A stretch of DNA of 39,757 nt from Flavobacterium poyangense (GCF_011751075.1 NZ_JAALLN010000028.1:1-39757); one strand, 5' to 3'; shown: positions 7,177 to 15,855, counted from the first letter of the stretch. Notes: generated by a model not told the origin, from the sequence alone. Numbers and translations: made by a program.

Positions 7177-8205
7177 ATGGAAAATAAAATTGCAATTTAT
7201 GGTGCCTATGGACACACGGGGAAATTTATTGTCTCTGAACTTTACAGACAAGGTTACAAAAATCTTATTCTTTCCGGGAGAGATCAGGAGAAACTGGTCC
7301 TTTTAAATCAGGAACATCCCGATTTAGAAAGTAAAGCAGCAGATATTCACGATCCTCAAAGCTTAGACGATGCATTTTCCGATGCAGAAATTATCATCAA
7401 CTGTGCTGGCCCTTACTTAGATACCGCAGAACCCATAATTAAATCTGCTTTGCGATGCGGCAGTCACTACATTGATTTAACGGCTGAGCAAAAACCGGTT
7501 TTAGATATATTCGAGCAGTTTTCTGAACAGGCAAAAAACGATAAAATCCTAATAATTCCTGCCTCTGCCTTCTACGGTGGATTAGCCGACTTACTAAGTA
7601 CTGCTCTAACTCACGACTGGAGTCAGATTGATGAAATAAATGTCTACATCGGACTGGATTCGTGGTACCCAACAAAAGGAACAAGACTAACCGGGGACCG
7701 AAATCACTATAAAAGACTAACCTTCAAAGACAATCGTTTACAAGAACTTGAAGCGAGTCCTTCGCAAGAATGGGATTTCGAAAACCCGATTGGCATTAAA
7801 GAAGTTGTTGCCTTACCGCTTTCTGAAATCATTACAATTTCCCGCCATTTAAATGTGAGTGGCGTTAATACCTATCTTAGTCAAAACTCTTTGAGTGACC
7901 TTAGAAACAATGATACTCCGGAGCCCAAACCAATAGACGAAAAAAACAGATCGGCACAACAATTTTGTGTAGTTGTTACAGCAACAAAAGACAACAGCAT
8001 AAGAACTATTACTGCTCAGGGACAGGATATTTATGCCGTTACAGCTCCTTTAGTAGTCGAAGGAATAAATAGAATTTTGTCCGGCAGAATAAAGAAAACA
8101 GGTGTAACAACCATGGGCGAAGTATATGATGCTGCCGATTTTTTACAATCTTTAGACGAAGATGACATTAAAATATCGGCCATAAAAGAATCCCAACTGA
8201 TTTAA
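7177..8205 (+). CDS. Saccharopine dehydrogenase-like NAD(P)-binding protein
   Basis: The 342-residue protein opens with a Rossmann fold: KIAIYGAYGHTGKFIV, with glycines 9, 12 and 15 in a GxxGxxG arrangement, followed by LILSGRDQEKL and the strand EIIINCAGPYLD. This layout (saccharopine dehydrogenase NADP-binding domain, trans-enoyl reductase type) suggests an NAD(P)H-dependent oxidoreductase. The substrate is not evident, and it is shorter than true saccharopine dehydrogenases. It is 56 bases after the antiporter and is followed by a 160-base gap containing a TACTTTCG near-promoter for the next gene. Confidence 0.82.
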   Translation: MENKIAIYGAYGHTGKFIVSELYRQGYKNLILSGRDQEKLVLLNQEHPDLESKAADIHDPQSLDDAFSDAEIIINCAGPYLDTAEPIIKSALRCGSHYIDLTAEQKPVLDIFEQFSEQAKNDKILIIPASAFYGGLADLLSTALTHDWSQIDEINVYIGLDSWYPTKGTRLTGDRNHYKRLTFKDNRLQELEASPSQEWDFENPIGIKEVVALPLSEIITISRHLNVSGVNTYLSQNSLSDLRNNDTPEPKPIDEKNRSAQQFCVVVTATKDNSIRTITAQGQDIYAVTAPLVVEGINRILSGRIKKTGVTTMGEVYDAADFLQSLDEDDIKISAIKESQLI

Positions 8206-8364
8206 AAAACACATTAACCCGTTAGGTTTCACAAGATACTTTAAGTTTTTATAAAGAACTATTCCCGTTTTTCTTTGTACTTTCGATCTCTAATAATAAT
8301 CGTTTTTCCGAGTAATCGATCTCAAAAAAACAGTTTAGAATAACAATAAAATTAAAACAAACAA

Positions 8365-8802
8365 ATGGTTTCATTTACTAAAGAATTATCTTTTCGCTGG
8401 TCAGATCTTGACCCAAATTTTCACGTTCGTCATAGTGCTTATTACGATTTTGGCGCACAACATCGTATCGAAGTATTAGAGCAATTAGGTTTAACATTAA
8501 GAATAATGCAGACAGAAGGTTTTGGTCCAATCTTATTTAGAGAAGAATGTGTTTTTAGAAAAGAATTAAAACTTTCAGACAAAATATTCATTCACACCAA
8601 AACTTCAAAAATGAAAGCCGATGCTTCACGCTGGTCAATCATTCACGAATTCAGAAAGGAAGACGATACGCTTTGTGCCGTTATTACAGTTGATGGTGCG
8701 TGGATGGATACTAAATTGCGTAAACTGGCTTCTCCAACTCCGAAAATTGCTGTTGAGGCTTTGAGTATTTTTCCAAAAAGTGAAGATTTCATTAATCTTT
8801 AA
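8365..8802 (+). CDS. Acyl-CoA thioesterase, 4HBT hotdog fold
   Basis: A 145-residue single-hotdog protein. The N-terminal motif RWSDLDPNFHVRHSAYYDFG matches the 4-hydroxybenzoyl-CoA thioesterase family pattern (DxDxxGHxNNxxY), with an Asp in the position expected for the active site. The rest has the expected long helix and antiparallel strands (FIHTKTSKMKADASRW, CAVITVDGAWMD). It should hydrolyse an acyl-CoA thioester in the cytoplasm, probably as a tetramer. The HVRH variation suggests an untypical substrate. It seems monocistronic. Confidence 0.85.
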   Translation: MVSFTKELSFRWSDLDPNFHVRHSAYYDFGAQHRIEVLEQLGLTLRIMQTEGFGPILFREECVFRKELKLSDKIFIHTKTSKMKADASRWSIIHEFRKEDDTLCAVITVDGAWMDTKLRKLASPTPKIAVEALSIFPKSEDFINL

Positions 8803-8880
8803 ATCACTTGCTATGAAATAATTGACTCCATTATGTACTTACAGTTAATTAATATCTAAACCATAATTAAAACTATAACT

Positions 8881-9330
8881 ATGAAAAAAGTAATCTTAAG
8901 TTTTTTTACACTTTTAATATTAATCGCTTGTAACAATCAAAAACCACAAAATATGGAGTCAAAAAACGTAGCGCTAGTCAAACAGTATTTCGATCATTTT
9001 AATAAACATGATTGGAAAAAAATGTCGGAAATGTATAGCCCTACAGCCGATTTTAAAGATCCCTCACTTGGAACAGGGATTGTAAAGCAAACTCACGCTG
9101 AAATCGTAAAGAAATACAGCGAACTTAGTCAGATGTTTCCGGATCTTAACGATAAAATCATTCAGATATATCCTTCGGGAGAAAATCATGTAATTGTCGA
9201 ATTTGTTTCTTCGGGAACTGCTGAAGACGATTCTAATTTCGAACTCCCAATCTGTACTATTTTCACAATAGAAAACGGTTTAATCACAAAAGATTTTACG
9301 TACTACGATAATTTCGATGATACGCCGTAA
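8881..9330 (+). CDS. SnoaL/NTF2-like lipoprotein
   Basis: The 149-residue product has a lipobox ending at Cys17 (LIAC) and then a SnoaL-type NTF2 fold: ALVKQYFDHFNKHDWKKMSEMY, ADFKDPSLGTG, and the paired strands NHVIVEFVSSGTA and CTIFTIENGLITKDFTYYDN. SnoaL-like domains either bind or isomerise small molecules, or act as non-catalytic scaffolds. Here the lipid anchor points to the periplasm or outer membrane. No partner gene is close: the next gene starts 325 bases later, after a repeat-filled gap. Confidence 0.8.
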   Translation: MKKVILSFFTLLILIACNNQKPQNMESKNVALVKQYFDHFNKHDWKKMSEMYSPTADFKDPSLGTGIVKQTHAEIVKKYSELSQMFPDLNDKIIQIYPSGENHVIVEFVSSGTAEDDSNFELPICTIFTIENGLITKDFTYYDNFDDTP

Positions 9331-9421
9331 CTGTAAACTGAATAAATTTGTAAAATGTATATTTAACTGATATACAGAATACAAAAAATACAATTACAGC
9401 AAATAGTCAAGTCATTAGAAT

Positions 9422-9626
9422 TTAAACACATAAAACGCTTTGTTTTTATTTTCAAAAAATAAGTTCTGCTGTGCTTGCCATTTTTTTTCACGCAGATTTA
9501 GCAGATTTATCCAGATTGCTATTATTAAGAATCAAAAAAAATCTCCTTAATCTGCAACACAAACGATAGTGAACAGGCGAAGCAAATTTGCGTGTATAAA
9601 AGAAACTTAATACTTGTATGTGTTAA
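9422..9626. repeat. Composite intergenic element with TTAACACATA-type ends
   Basis: This fills most of the 9331-9654 gene-free stretch. The ends TTAAACACATA (9422-9432) and TATGTGTTAA (9617-9626) are near inverted repeats. Inside are the dispersed word CACGCAGATTTAGCAGATTT (from 9489) and, near the right end, GAAGCAAATTTGCGTG. The GAACAGGCGAAGC segment reappears, inverted, at 14671-14683 in the leader of the sulfurtransferase gene. The layout parallels the element at 15609-15850. Confidence 0.55.
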
Positions 9627-9654
9627 CCTAACGAATCATTAAATTCAAAAAAAA

Positions 9655-10110
9655 ATGAGTGATGCTATTATTTCTACAACGCCTGAAACGGAGATTGTAA
9701 CAATCAGAATACTTAATTTTCCTAAAGTAATGGTTTATAAAGCCTGGAACGAACCGGAACATCTGAAAAAATGGTGGGGACCAAAAGGTTTCACCAATAC
9801 TTTTAACGAGTTTGATTTTCGTGAAGGAGGCAAATGGAGTTTTATCATGCACGGTCCTGACAAAGGAAACTATGCCAACGAATGCGAATTTATCAAAATA
9901 GAAGAACCTAATCTTATCGCCTGGAAACGTTATTCAAAGCCCCTTTTTCAGATTTTAGTGACCTTTGAAGCTATAACTGCAAGCCAGACAAAAGTAGTTT
10001 TCAAAATGCTCTTCAATACCATAGAAGAATGCAATAAACTAAAACCTTATGTGGTTGATAAAAATGAAGAAAATTTCGACAGACTAGAAATTGTATTATC
10101 CAATATATGA
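9655..10110 (+). CDS. AHSA1-type SRPBCC domain protein
   Basis: A 151-residue START-like protein. The VYKAWNEPEHLKKWWGPKGF segment near residues 28-47 is the hallmark of activator-of-Hsp90-ATPase-homologue 1 (AHSA1) SRPBCC proteins, followed by FDFREGGKWSFIMHGPDG-like strands forming the ligand cavity. The family binds hydrophobic ligands; most bacterial members have no known role. Its stop overlaps the next gene's start by four bases (ATGA at 10107-10110), so translation is coupled with the secreted hydrolase downstream. This ties a cytoplasmic binding protein to an envelope enzyme operon. Confidence 0.87.
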   Translation: MSDAIISTTPETEIVTIRILNFPKVMVYKAWNEPEHLKKWWGPKGFTNTFNEFDFREGGKWSFIMHGPDKGNYANECEFIKIEEPNLIAWKRYSKPLFQILVTFEAITASQTKVVFKMLFNTIEECNKLKPYVVDKNEENFDRLEIVLSNI

Positions 10111-11711
10111 ACAAAATAACCCGCTTTTTGCTAACAATATTTGCATTGCTTAGCATAAAAACTACTATCTCCGCCTGCACCATTTTTATGGCCAACGACG
10201 GCAAACACGTATGGATTGGAAATAATGAGGATGAAAGTACAACAATGAAGTATCGTCTTTGGTACTTTCCTAAACAAAAACAAGCATACGGTTATATGAC
10301 CTGGTCGGAACTGTATCCGCAACACGAAGCTGATATGTATAAATACCCTCAGGGCGGCATGAATGAACATGGTTTGTTTATGGATTATACAGCCATAAAC
10401 GAAATACCGGTTATTCTAAATCCATCAAAAAAGAATCGCGAAGAAGAAGTGGTAAATGATCTGTTAAAAAACTGCAAAACGGTAGAAGAAGCGTTACGAT
10501 TTATCAGCCAATTCAACCTGGTAAAACTCGCCGGTGCTCAACTCTTTATTGGAGATGCTACAGGTGATTATGCGACAGTACATGGAAATTATGTGGTACA
10601 AAAATCTGCCCCTTGCTTTGCACTCACTAACTACTCTATCAACAACGGTCATACCGAATCCTGCTGGAGAAGAGAGGCAGCAACTTCGTATATGAGTAAT
10701 ACAACTGCATTTCAGCTAAAAGATATTACTGCAATATTGTCTAAAACGGCTCAAAGACCTGTTCCATCAGACAATATTGTGACCAATTATTCTATAGCGA
10801 TTGATCTGAAGAAAAAAGAAATCAATCTTTTTTTCAAGAGAAATTTCAATCATAAAGTTTCTATTTCACTTGACCGGGAATTAAAGAAAGGAAAGCACTT
10901 CATAGATATGGTTACTTATTTTCCTGAGAAAAAAACAAACATACTCGCCCCTAACTTTATCAAAGTTGATACTCCCGCACCGGATAGCTTAACCCTTGCA
11001 ACTGCAAAAAATCAATTGAATAATTTAGCAGCAGATGACTATCTAAAAAAAACATACCAACAACTGCCTTATCGTTTATTGTTACCTAAAAAACAAGAAG
11101 CTAATCAAAAATATCCTTTGGTAATTACGTTTCATAATTCATTCCGTATAGGGGACGACAATGAAAAACAACTGGAGCCATTGGCTCGCATTTGGCTCCG
11201 TGACGAGATTCGAAATCAATATCCCGCCTTTATTGTCGCACCGCAATTCAAACAACGTTCTTCCAATTACACAGAAGATCCAGACTCTGTTTTATTAACC
11301 GCCAAACCTTCAGAAGAGGTGCAAACTGTACTAAAACTAATTGACAGCTTATGCGTGACTTATCCAGCTATTGATAGAAACCGCATTTATCTTGCGGGCT
11401 TTTCTATGGGCGCCTCTACCGCCCAAAATCTAATGAGCCGCGCACCCGAAAAATTCACAGCTCTTTTATCTATTGCTGCTGTACCCGATTTTTCTGCCGT
11501 TGATCAACTAAATAGGAAACCCGTCTGGTTAATACACGGAGAGAAAGACACCGAAAATCCCTATGCAGGAAGTCTTGCTTTGTACAAACTACTAAGCAAA
11601 AATAAAAATCTAAAATTCTCGAGCTACACCCATTATAGCCATAATGATATTGTTTTTCCCTTTTTATTGAATGATGATCTGCCAAAATGGTTGTTTGAAC
11701 AAAAAAAGTAA
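10107..11711 (+). CDS. Ntn-type amidase fused to alpha/beta esterase, exported
   Basis: The 534-residue protein has a signal peptide ending ISA, then Cys24 (CTIFMANDGKHVWIGNNED). A cysteine exposed by signal cleavage and followed by 'CTxF' and 'GNNEDE' is typical of choloylglycine-hydrolase/C45-like N-terminal-nucleophile amidases (residues 24 to about 290). A second domain (about 310-534) is an alpha/beta hydrolase: GFSMGA with Ser433, Asp481 in HGEKDTENPY, and His509 or His512 in THYSHND. It would cleave an amide and an ester (or peptide) bond in the periplasm. Caveat: ISAC also fits a lipobox, so the cysteine might be lipidated instead. It is coupled to the SRPBCC gene upstream, with a 3-base gap to the next gene. 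Confidence 0.85.
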   Translation: MNKITRFLLTIFALLSIKTTISACTIFMANDGKHVWIGNNEDESTTMKYRLWYFPKQKQAYGYMTWSELYPQHEADMYKYPQGGMNEHGLFMDYTAINEIPVILNPSKKNREEEVVNDLLKNCKTVEEALRFISQFNLVKLAGAQLFIGDATGDYATVHGNYVVQKSAPCFALTNYSINNGHTESCWRREAATSYMSNTTAFQLKDITAILSKTAQRPVPSDNIVTNYSIAIDLKKKEINLFFKRNFNHKVSISLDRELKKGKHFIDMVTYFPEKKTNILAPNFIKVDTPAPDSLTLATAKNQLNNLAADDYLKKTYQQLPYRLLLPKKQEANQKYPLVITFHNSFRIGDDNEKQLEPLARIWLRDEIRNQYPAFIVAPQFKQRSSNYTEDPDSVLLTAKPSEEVQTVLKLIDSLCVTYPAIDRNRIYLAGFSMGASTAQNLMSRAPEKFTALLSIAAVPDFSAVDQLNRKPVWLIHGEKDTENPYAGSLALYKLLSKNKNLKFSSYTHYSHNDIVFPFLLNDDLPKWLFEQKK

Positions 11712-11714
11712 ACC

Positions 11715-12845
11715 ATGAAAAAATCACACTACTTAGCTCTTCTATCGACCGCTTTTTGTTATGCTCCAATTTTTGCTCAAACAAATAGTGCTGTTTCAAC
11801 AGACAATACATTGAAAACTAAGCTGGATTCAGTCGTGGACTATGCCGTAAGAATTTATTTAGAGGACAGTAACACAAATGGCGTTTCAATTGGCATTATT
11901 AATAAAAAACAAAGCCATAGCTACAACTATGGAAAAATAAGCCAAGCCACTGCCAATGACTTTTATAATATTGGTTCTGTTGCCAAAATTTTCGTTACCA
12001 CCATTCTTGCACAAGCGGTTATAGATAAAAAAGCCAATCTAAATGACGATATCAGAAAATTTCTGCCCGGCTCCTATCCCAATCTTCAATACAGGGGTGA
12101 ACCCATTCGGTTGGTAAATCTAGCCAATCACACCTCCGGTTTACCAACTACATTTAAAACCTTTTCACCTGCCATTAAGGATAGTCTGAAAAAACTAGAC
12201 ATCAAACAACAACTACATTTTTATGCCTTGTATAGCGCTGATCATTTGCTTACTGATTTGCATTCAGTTAGCATTGACACGATACCCGGTACAAAATACC
12301 AATACAACAGCAGTGCAATGAAACTTTTAGAATTATTGCTTGAAAGAATTTACCATAAACCGTATGAAGAAATTGTAACAACCTATTTGCAGACACATCT
12401 AAATATGTTTAATACAAAACCTTACTTAACCGATGTTGAAATTAAAAGAGCAGTACAAGGATATAATAACAATCAAAAACCTCAACCTTTTCTAAATCTG
12501 ACCGGATATTATTTTGGACCAACAATGAACACCACTATAAATGACATGCTTACATTTTTAAATGCAAATCTCTCCCGTACAGATAAAGCTATAAACCTTA
12601 CACATAAAATCACTTATAAAAAAGATAACGGTTTGGCATTGGGATTAGGTTGGATGATAGCAAATGACAATAAAGGAGAAAGATACATTTACCATGATGG
12701 TAATACTAAAATAGGATACAACACGCTTTGCATCTTTTACCCAAAAAGCATGTTGGGATTCATCATTATTGCAAATGACACCGTTAGTCAGGAAAGAGTC
12801 GCCCAGATTGAAAATACTATTAAAACGATGCTTAATGACGATTGA
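11715..12845 (+). CDS. Serine hydrolase, beta-lactamase/PBP fold, exported
   Basis: The 376-residue protein has a signal peptide (cleavage near FAQ22) and the three motifs of class C beta-lactamase-like enzymes: the SxxK nucleophile in NIGSVAK (Ser88, Lys91), a YNS motif (about residues 197-200) and an HDG motif in YHDGNTKIGYN near the C-terminus. Members act as D-aminopeptidases, esterases or peptidoglycan-related enzymes more often than as true beta-lactamases. The extra N-terminal 30 residues are Ser/Thr-rich. It follows the amidase-esterase gene by three bases and ends a three-gene operon, so the products may act on one substrate in the periplasm. Confidence 0.9.
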   Translation: MKKSHYLALLSTAFCYAPIFAQTNSAVSTDNTLKTKLDSVVDYAVRIYLEDSNTNGVSIGIINKKQSHSYNYGKISQATANDFYNIGSVAKIFVTTILAQAVIDKKANLNDDIRKFLPGSYPNLQYRGEPIRLVNLANHTSGLPTTFKTFSPAIKDSLKKLDIKQQLHFYALYSADHLLTDLHSVSIDTIPGTKYQYNSSAMKLLELLLERIYHKPYEEIVTTYLQTHLNMFNTKPYLTDVEIKRAVQGYNNNQKPQPFLNLTGYYFGPTMNTTINDMLTFLNANLSRTDKAINLTHKITYKKDNGLALGLGWMIANDNKGERYIYHDGNTKIGYNTLCIFYPKSMLGFIIIANDTVSQERVAQIENTIKTMLNDD

Positions 12846-12898
12846 AATGAATTTTGTTAATACATAATAATCTAAGCAAAGTCCAAACAATCTCTAAT

Positions 12899-13591
12899 CT
12901 ACTGAAACTTCAACCCGAAATTTACTTTATCAAAGGTTGTACTGCAGGAAACCGCAAAACGACCGATATTTACCGTTCCGAAAATCCCCTCTTCACCATG
13001 ACCGGAATAGAATCCCCCTGCAGCAAAGCGATCGTTCTGATATTTTAAAGCAATATCATTAACTCTGCTGCTTAGTTGTCCAAAAGCAATTACATGTGGT
13101 ACAATTTCATAACTTGCAAACACTTTTGGAACCAGCTTTTTGTAATAATCGAAACTTTCTTTGGTATCATAACTGATACTCGTCGAATGCAGATTTTCGA
13201 GACTTCCGCCAACAAAAGTGTTTTCCTTAAAATGCCAGGACACACTAAACCCCGTAAAGGTTCCGTCATAACCACTACGGGACTCTAAATAGCCAATTGC
13301 AATAGTGGCTCTGAACTTATCACATATCTTTCCGATATAACCAACATAAGTTCGATCAATTTCAGATTTGTCGATGCCGGCTCCTAAAATAACATCGTCT
13401 TCGCACATCGCAAGTGCGTACTGAAAGTAAGTTGAATATTGATTTTCATTGCCCGCAACGACGCTTCGCCCTTTATCAAGATCGATGTTTGGTGAAATTA
13501 AGGTCGAGTTTATAACGGCAAAATCAAATGTATTGATTTCCTGGGCAAATGTGGGAGCTGTCAACAGGAGTAGAAGTATTGTTCTTTTCAT
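12899..13591 (-). CDS. Exported protein, probable outer-membrane beta-barrel
   Basis: The 230-residue product has a clear signal peptide (MKRTILLLLLTAPTFAQ). The mature protein consists of alternating aromatic/polar strands (FRATIAIGYLESRSGY, TGFSVSWHFKENTFVGGS, KVFASYEIVPHVIAFGQL) and ends VNFGLKFQ, close to the aromatic C-terminal strand of barrel proteins. This suggests a small outer-membrane porin-like protein or surface protein. I do not recognise a family. It is convergent with the beta-lactamase-like gene, 53 bases apart. Confidence 0.68.
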   Translation of the reverse strand: MKRTILLLLLTAPTFAQEINTFDFAVINSTLISPNIDLDKGRSVVAGNENQYSTYFQYALAMCEDDVILGAGIDKSEIDRTYVGYIGKICDKFRATIAIGYLESRSGYDGTFTGFSVSWHFKENTFVGGSLENLHSTSISYDTKESFDYYKKLVPKVFASYEIVPHVIAFGQLSSRVNDIALKYQNDRFAAGGFYSGHGEEGIFGTVNIGRFAVSCSTTFDKVNFGLKFQ

Positions 13592-13856
13592 AATATCAAT
13601 TTTAGCTTACAATGTTCTACTATTAAATTTACGAAAAACCTTGCTATTTTTAAAAAATAACCTTTGAAATGCATTATTTCTCGTCAAAATACAGCATTTT
13701 AAACACCCAACAATCAACATTTTAGCAAAATCAAACTAAAAATAAACTTACAAAAACAAGAAACAATCCCGATTCCCAATATTTTACTTTTTGAGATAAC
13801 TTTAAGATTTTAATCTTTGTTTTAAAAATGGTTCTTTCTAATTTTATGACTAATTC

Positions 13857-14072
13857 AAGTTACTAGTTGTGAAATTTGAAATGTAAAATGTGATATGCTA
13901 GTCTGAAAAGGCAAATACTGTACTTCAGTAATCTGACACAATTATATGTTCGTACAATGTGAGATAGTAAATCAATTAAACAACACTTATTACTTATTAC
14001 TTTTCACATTTTACAATATACATTTTACAATATACATTTTACAGTATACATTATTATTCAACTAGCAACTTG
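13857..14072. repeat. MITE-like element with 14-bp imperfect terminal inverted repeats
   Basis: CAAGTTACTAGTTG (13857-13870) and CAACTAGCAACTTG (14059-14072) are inverted copies differing at one base, 216 bases apart. Inside, TGTAAAATGTGA (13881-13892) and TCACATTTTACA (14005-14016) form a second inverted pair. The right half holds the heptad array at 13987-14049. There is no open reading frame. This is the structure of a small non-autonomous mobile element, though no target-site duplication is obvious. Confidence 0.6.
13987..14049 (+). repeat. Nine-unit degenerate 7-bp tandem array (TTATTAC/ATTTTAC/AATATAC)
   Basis: Reading in steps of seven: TTATTAC twice, TTTTCAC, then ATTTTAC alternating with AATATAC (last copy AGTATAC). 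Every unit ends in AC. The strict phase with changing words sets it apart from simple AT-rich sequence. It lies 144 bases upstream of the DUF1398 gene, within the element at 13857-14072. Confidence 0.8.
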
Positions 14073-14192
14073 AGTTAATTATCAATTCAACAAGTGCTAT
14101 AAAACAAAAGTGTTATTGTCTTTTTTAATCTAATTTATAGAACCATTAATTGTATTTTTGAAACCTAGTACCAATCTTAAAAAACCAACAAT

Positions 14193-14582
14193 ATGTTTAC
14201 AATCGAACAAATAAAAGAAGCGCACTCTAAAGTAAAAACCGGTGCAGATTTTCCGAACTATATACAAGACTTAATTATTCTGGGTGTTAAAGGATATGAT
14301 ACTTTTGTGCACGATGGTCATGTCGAATATTACGGCGTAAACAATTACAATGTCACCGCTGATGAAAAATATCCTGAAATTAAAGTGGCCAACTCCCCTA
14401 ACAAAGAACTTTTTATTGAGTTTTTAGTCCAACATCAGCATGGCGAAACCGATTATATGACATTCTGCAGCCACTCTGCACAATGTGGTATCGCAAAATG
14501 GCGTGTTGACATTGTAGAAATGACCTGTACTTATTTTGATCAATCAGGAAACGAAATCCTAATCGAAAAAATTCCAGGTTAA
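14193..14582 (+). CDS. DUF1398 family protein
   Basis: A 129-residue soluble protein. The sequence MFTIEQIKEAHSKVKTGADF at the N-terminus, then GVKGYDTFVHDGHVEYYG, and the end-part QHGETDYMTFCSHSAQCGIAKWRVD match the DUF1398 family (small proteins of about 125-130 residues). Its function is not established. The conserved His/Cys/Asp residues (HDGH, FCxHSAxCG) could form a metal or catalytic site, but that is only inference. It stands alone after the repeat element and is followed by a sulfurtransferase gene on the same strand. Confidence 0.85.
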   Translation: MFTIEQIKEAHSKVKTGADFPNYIQDLIILGVKGYDTFVHDGHVEYYGVNNYNVTADEKYPEIKVANSPNKELFIEFLVQHQHGETDYMTFCSHSAQCGIAKWRVDIVEMTCTYFDQSGNEILIEKIPG

Positions 14583-14718
14583 TTTTAATTAATCAATTAA
14601 AAGCTGCCGTTTTAGATCAAAACTAAAAATCAGTTCTCCGAAAAACACCCCTAATCAATTCGTGCAATTGCTTCGCCTGTTCGCTATCGCTCGGGTTGCC
14701 GCAAAAAACCATTCACAG

Positions 14719-15576
14719 ATGTCAAATAAAATTTCGTCCCTCATAAGTCCCGAAGAACTAGTAGCATTACATTCTTCACAGAATATAATCTTAATAGACG
14801 CCAGAGCAGGAATTAATGCTGAAGAAAATTACAACAACGAACACCTTAAAAGTGCTCGTTTTGTTGATTTAAACCGGGATTTAGCCACAGTTAAAACAGA
14901 CCCCGCAGATGGTGGAAGGCACCCGCTGCCGTCTTTCTCTAAACTTTCAGAGGTACTTGCAAAACTTGGTATTTTGCCATCAAGCCACATTATAATTTAT
15001 GACGATAAAAACGGATCCAATGCTGCCGCACGATTTTGGTGGATGCTGAGGTCTGTTGGACACGAAAAGGTACAGGTTTTAAATGGTGGTTTGCAGGAGG
15101 CTAAAAAAATTGGTTTCCCAATAAGTTCAGAAACGGAACACTTTGATACAGTAGAAAATTATCCGATTACAGAATGGCAATTGGGTTTAGCCGACATAAA
15201 TAAAATAGAAATAGCCCGAAATAACGACGAATTCATAGTAATTGATGTTAGGGATAAAAATCGTTTTGATGGCCTCACAGAACCTTTGGATTTAATCGCA
15301 GGACATATTCCCGGAGCCATCAATGTTCCTTTTAGTGAAAACTTAGACGAAAATGGCTTTTATCACCCTGCTGAAACCTTAGCTAAAAAATACAGTGCCA
15401 TCTTAGGCCCTATAAAACCGGAAAATACAATTGTACATTGCGGCTCAGGTGTTACAGCCTGTCATACTTTATTAGCCATGGATTACGCCGGAATTCCAAT
15501 TCCACAACTTTATGTTGGATCCTGGAGCGAATGGTCCCGTAACGATCATCCAATGGCAACCAAGGAAAACAAGTAA
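14719..15576 (+). CDS. sseA: 3-mercaptopyruvate/thiosulfate sulfurtransferase
   Basis: The 285-residue protein carries two rhodanese domains: an inactive N-terminal one (ILIDARAGINAEENYNNEHL) and a catalytic C-terminal one with the loop CGSGVTA starting at Cys241. CGSGVTA is characteristic of 3-mercaptopyruvate sulfurtransferase, whereas rhodanese proper has CRKGVT. The cysteine takes sulfur from the donor as a persulfide and passes it to thiol acceptors or cyanide. I start at the ATG at 14719: the frame is open upstream to a GTG at 14662, but those 19 codons fall in a dispersed repeat (TTGCTTCGCCTGTTCGCTAT) and are not protein-like. Confidence 0.93.
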   Translation: MSNKISSLISPEELVALHSSQNIILIDARAGINAEENYNNEHLKSARFVDLNRDLATVKTDPADGGRHPLPSFSKLSEVLAKLGILPSSHIIIYDDKNGSNAAARFWWMLRSVGHEKVQVLNGGLQEAKKIGFPISSETEHFDTVENYPITEWQLGLADINKIEIARNNDEFIVIDVRDKNRFDGLTEPLDLIAGHIPGAINVPFSENLDENGFYHPAETLAKKYSAILGPIKPENTIVHCGSGVTACHTLLAMDYAGIPIPQLYVGSWSEWSRNDHPMATKENK

Positions 15577-15608
15577 CTCGTTGGCTCCAATCACATTAAA
15601 ATTATATT

Positions 15609-15850
15609 TAACACATAGGCGAAAAGTTTTTTGCACGCAGATTTAGCAGATTAAAGTGATATTCTTGCTTTGTTATTTTGATAAAAACGATTTGAATAAA
15701 TCTTCGCGAAAAAAGTATTTAAATGAGAAATACAATTTCTATCACATAGCCAGACTATGAGGTCTTCGACTTCGCTCAGACTGACAATTGAAATTTTAAA
15801 CAAGTGAAACGCCTTTTACACATTGCTAAAAACTATGTCTCTATGTGTTA
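15609..15850. repeat. Composite repeat element with TAACACATAG inverted ends
   Basis: TAACACATAG (15609-15618) and CTATGTGTTA (15841-15850) are perfect inverted ends 242 bases apart, filling the 15577-15900 gap. Inside lie the word CACGCAGATTTAGCAGATT (15634-15652), the word CTTCGACTTCGCTCAG (15764-15779) and the 53-bp segment shared with 17786-17838. It looks like a mosaic of several dispersed elements. There is no open reading frame. Confidence 0.6.
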
Positions 15851-15855
15851 AAAAA
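15803..15855 (+). repeat. 53-bp perfect repeat, copy 1 (inverted copy at 17786-17838)
   Basis: AGTGAAACGCCTTTTACACA... through ...CTATGTGTTAAAAA is identical over 53 bases to the reverse complement of 17786-17838. Weaker similarity (AGAAATACAATTTCTATCAC against AGAAATACATTTCTATCAA) extends further left. The two copies bracket the ABC ATPase and lipoprotein genes. Confidence 0.9.

Noticed and set aside
13987..14049. CRISPR array
   Set aside because: Units are 7 bases without spacers, and there are no cas genes in the window.
14662..14718. GTG start giving a longer sulfurtransferase
   Set aside because: The extra 19 codons lie in a dispersed repeat (TTCGCCTGTTCGCTAT) and have no targeting-signal features; the family begins near MSNKISSLIS.
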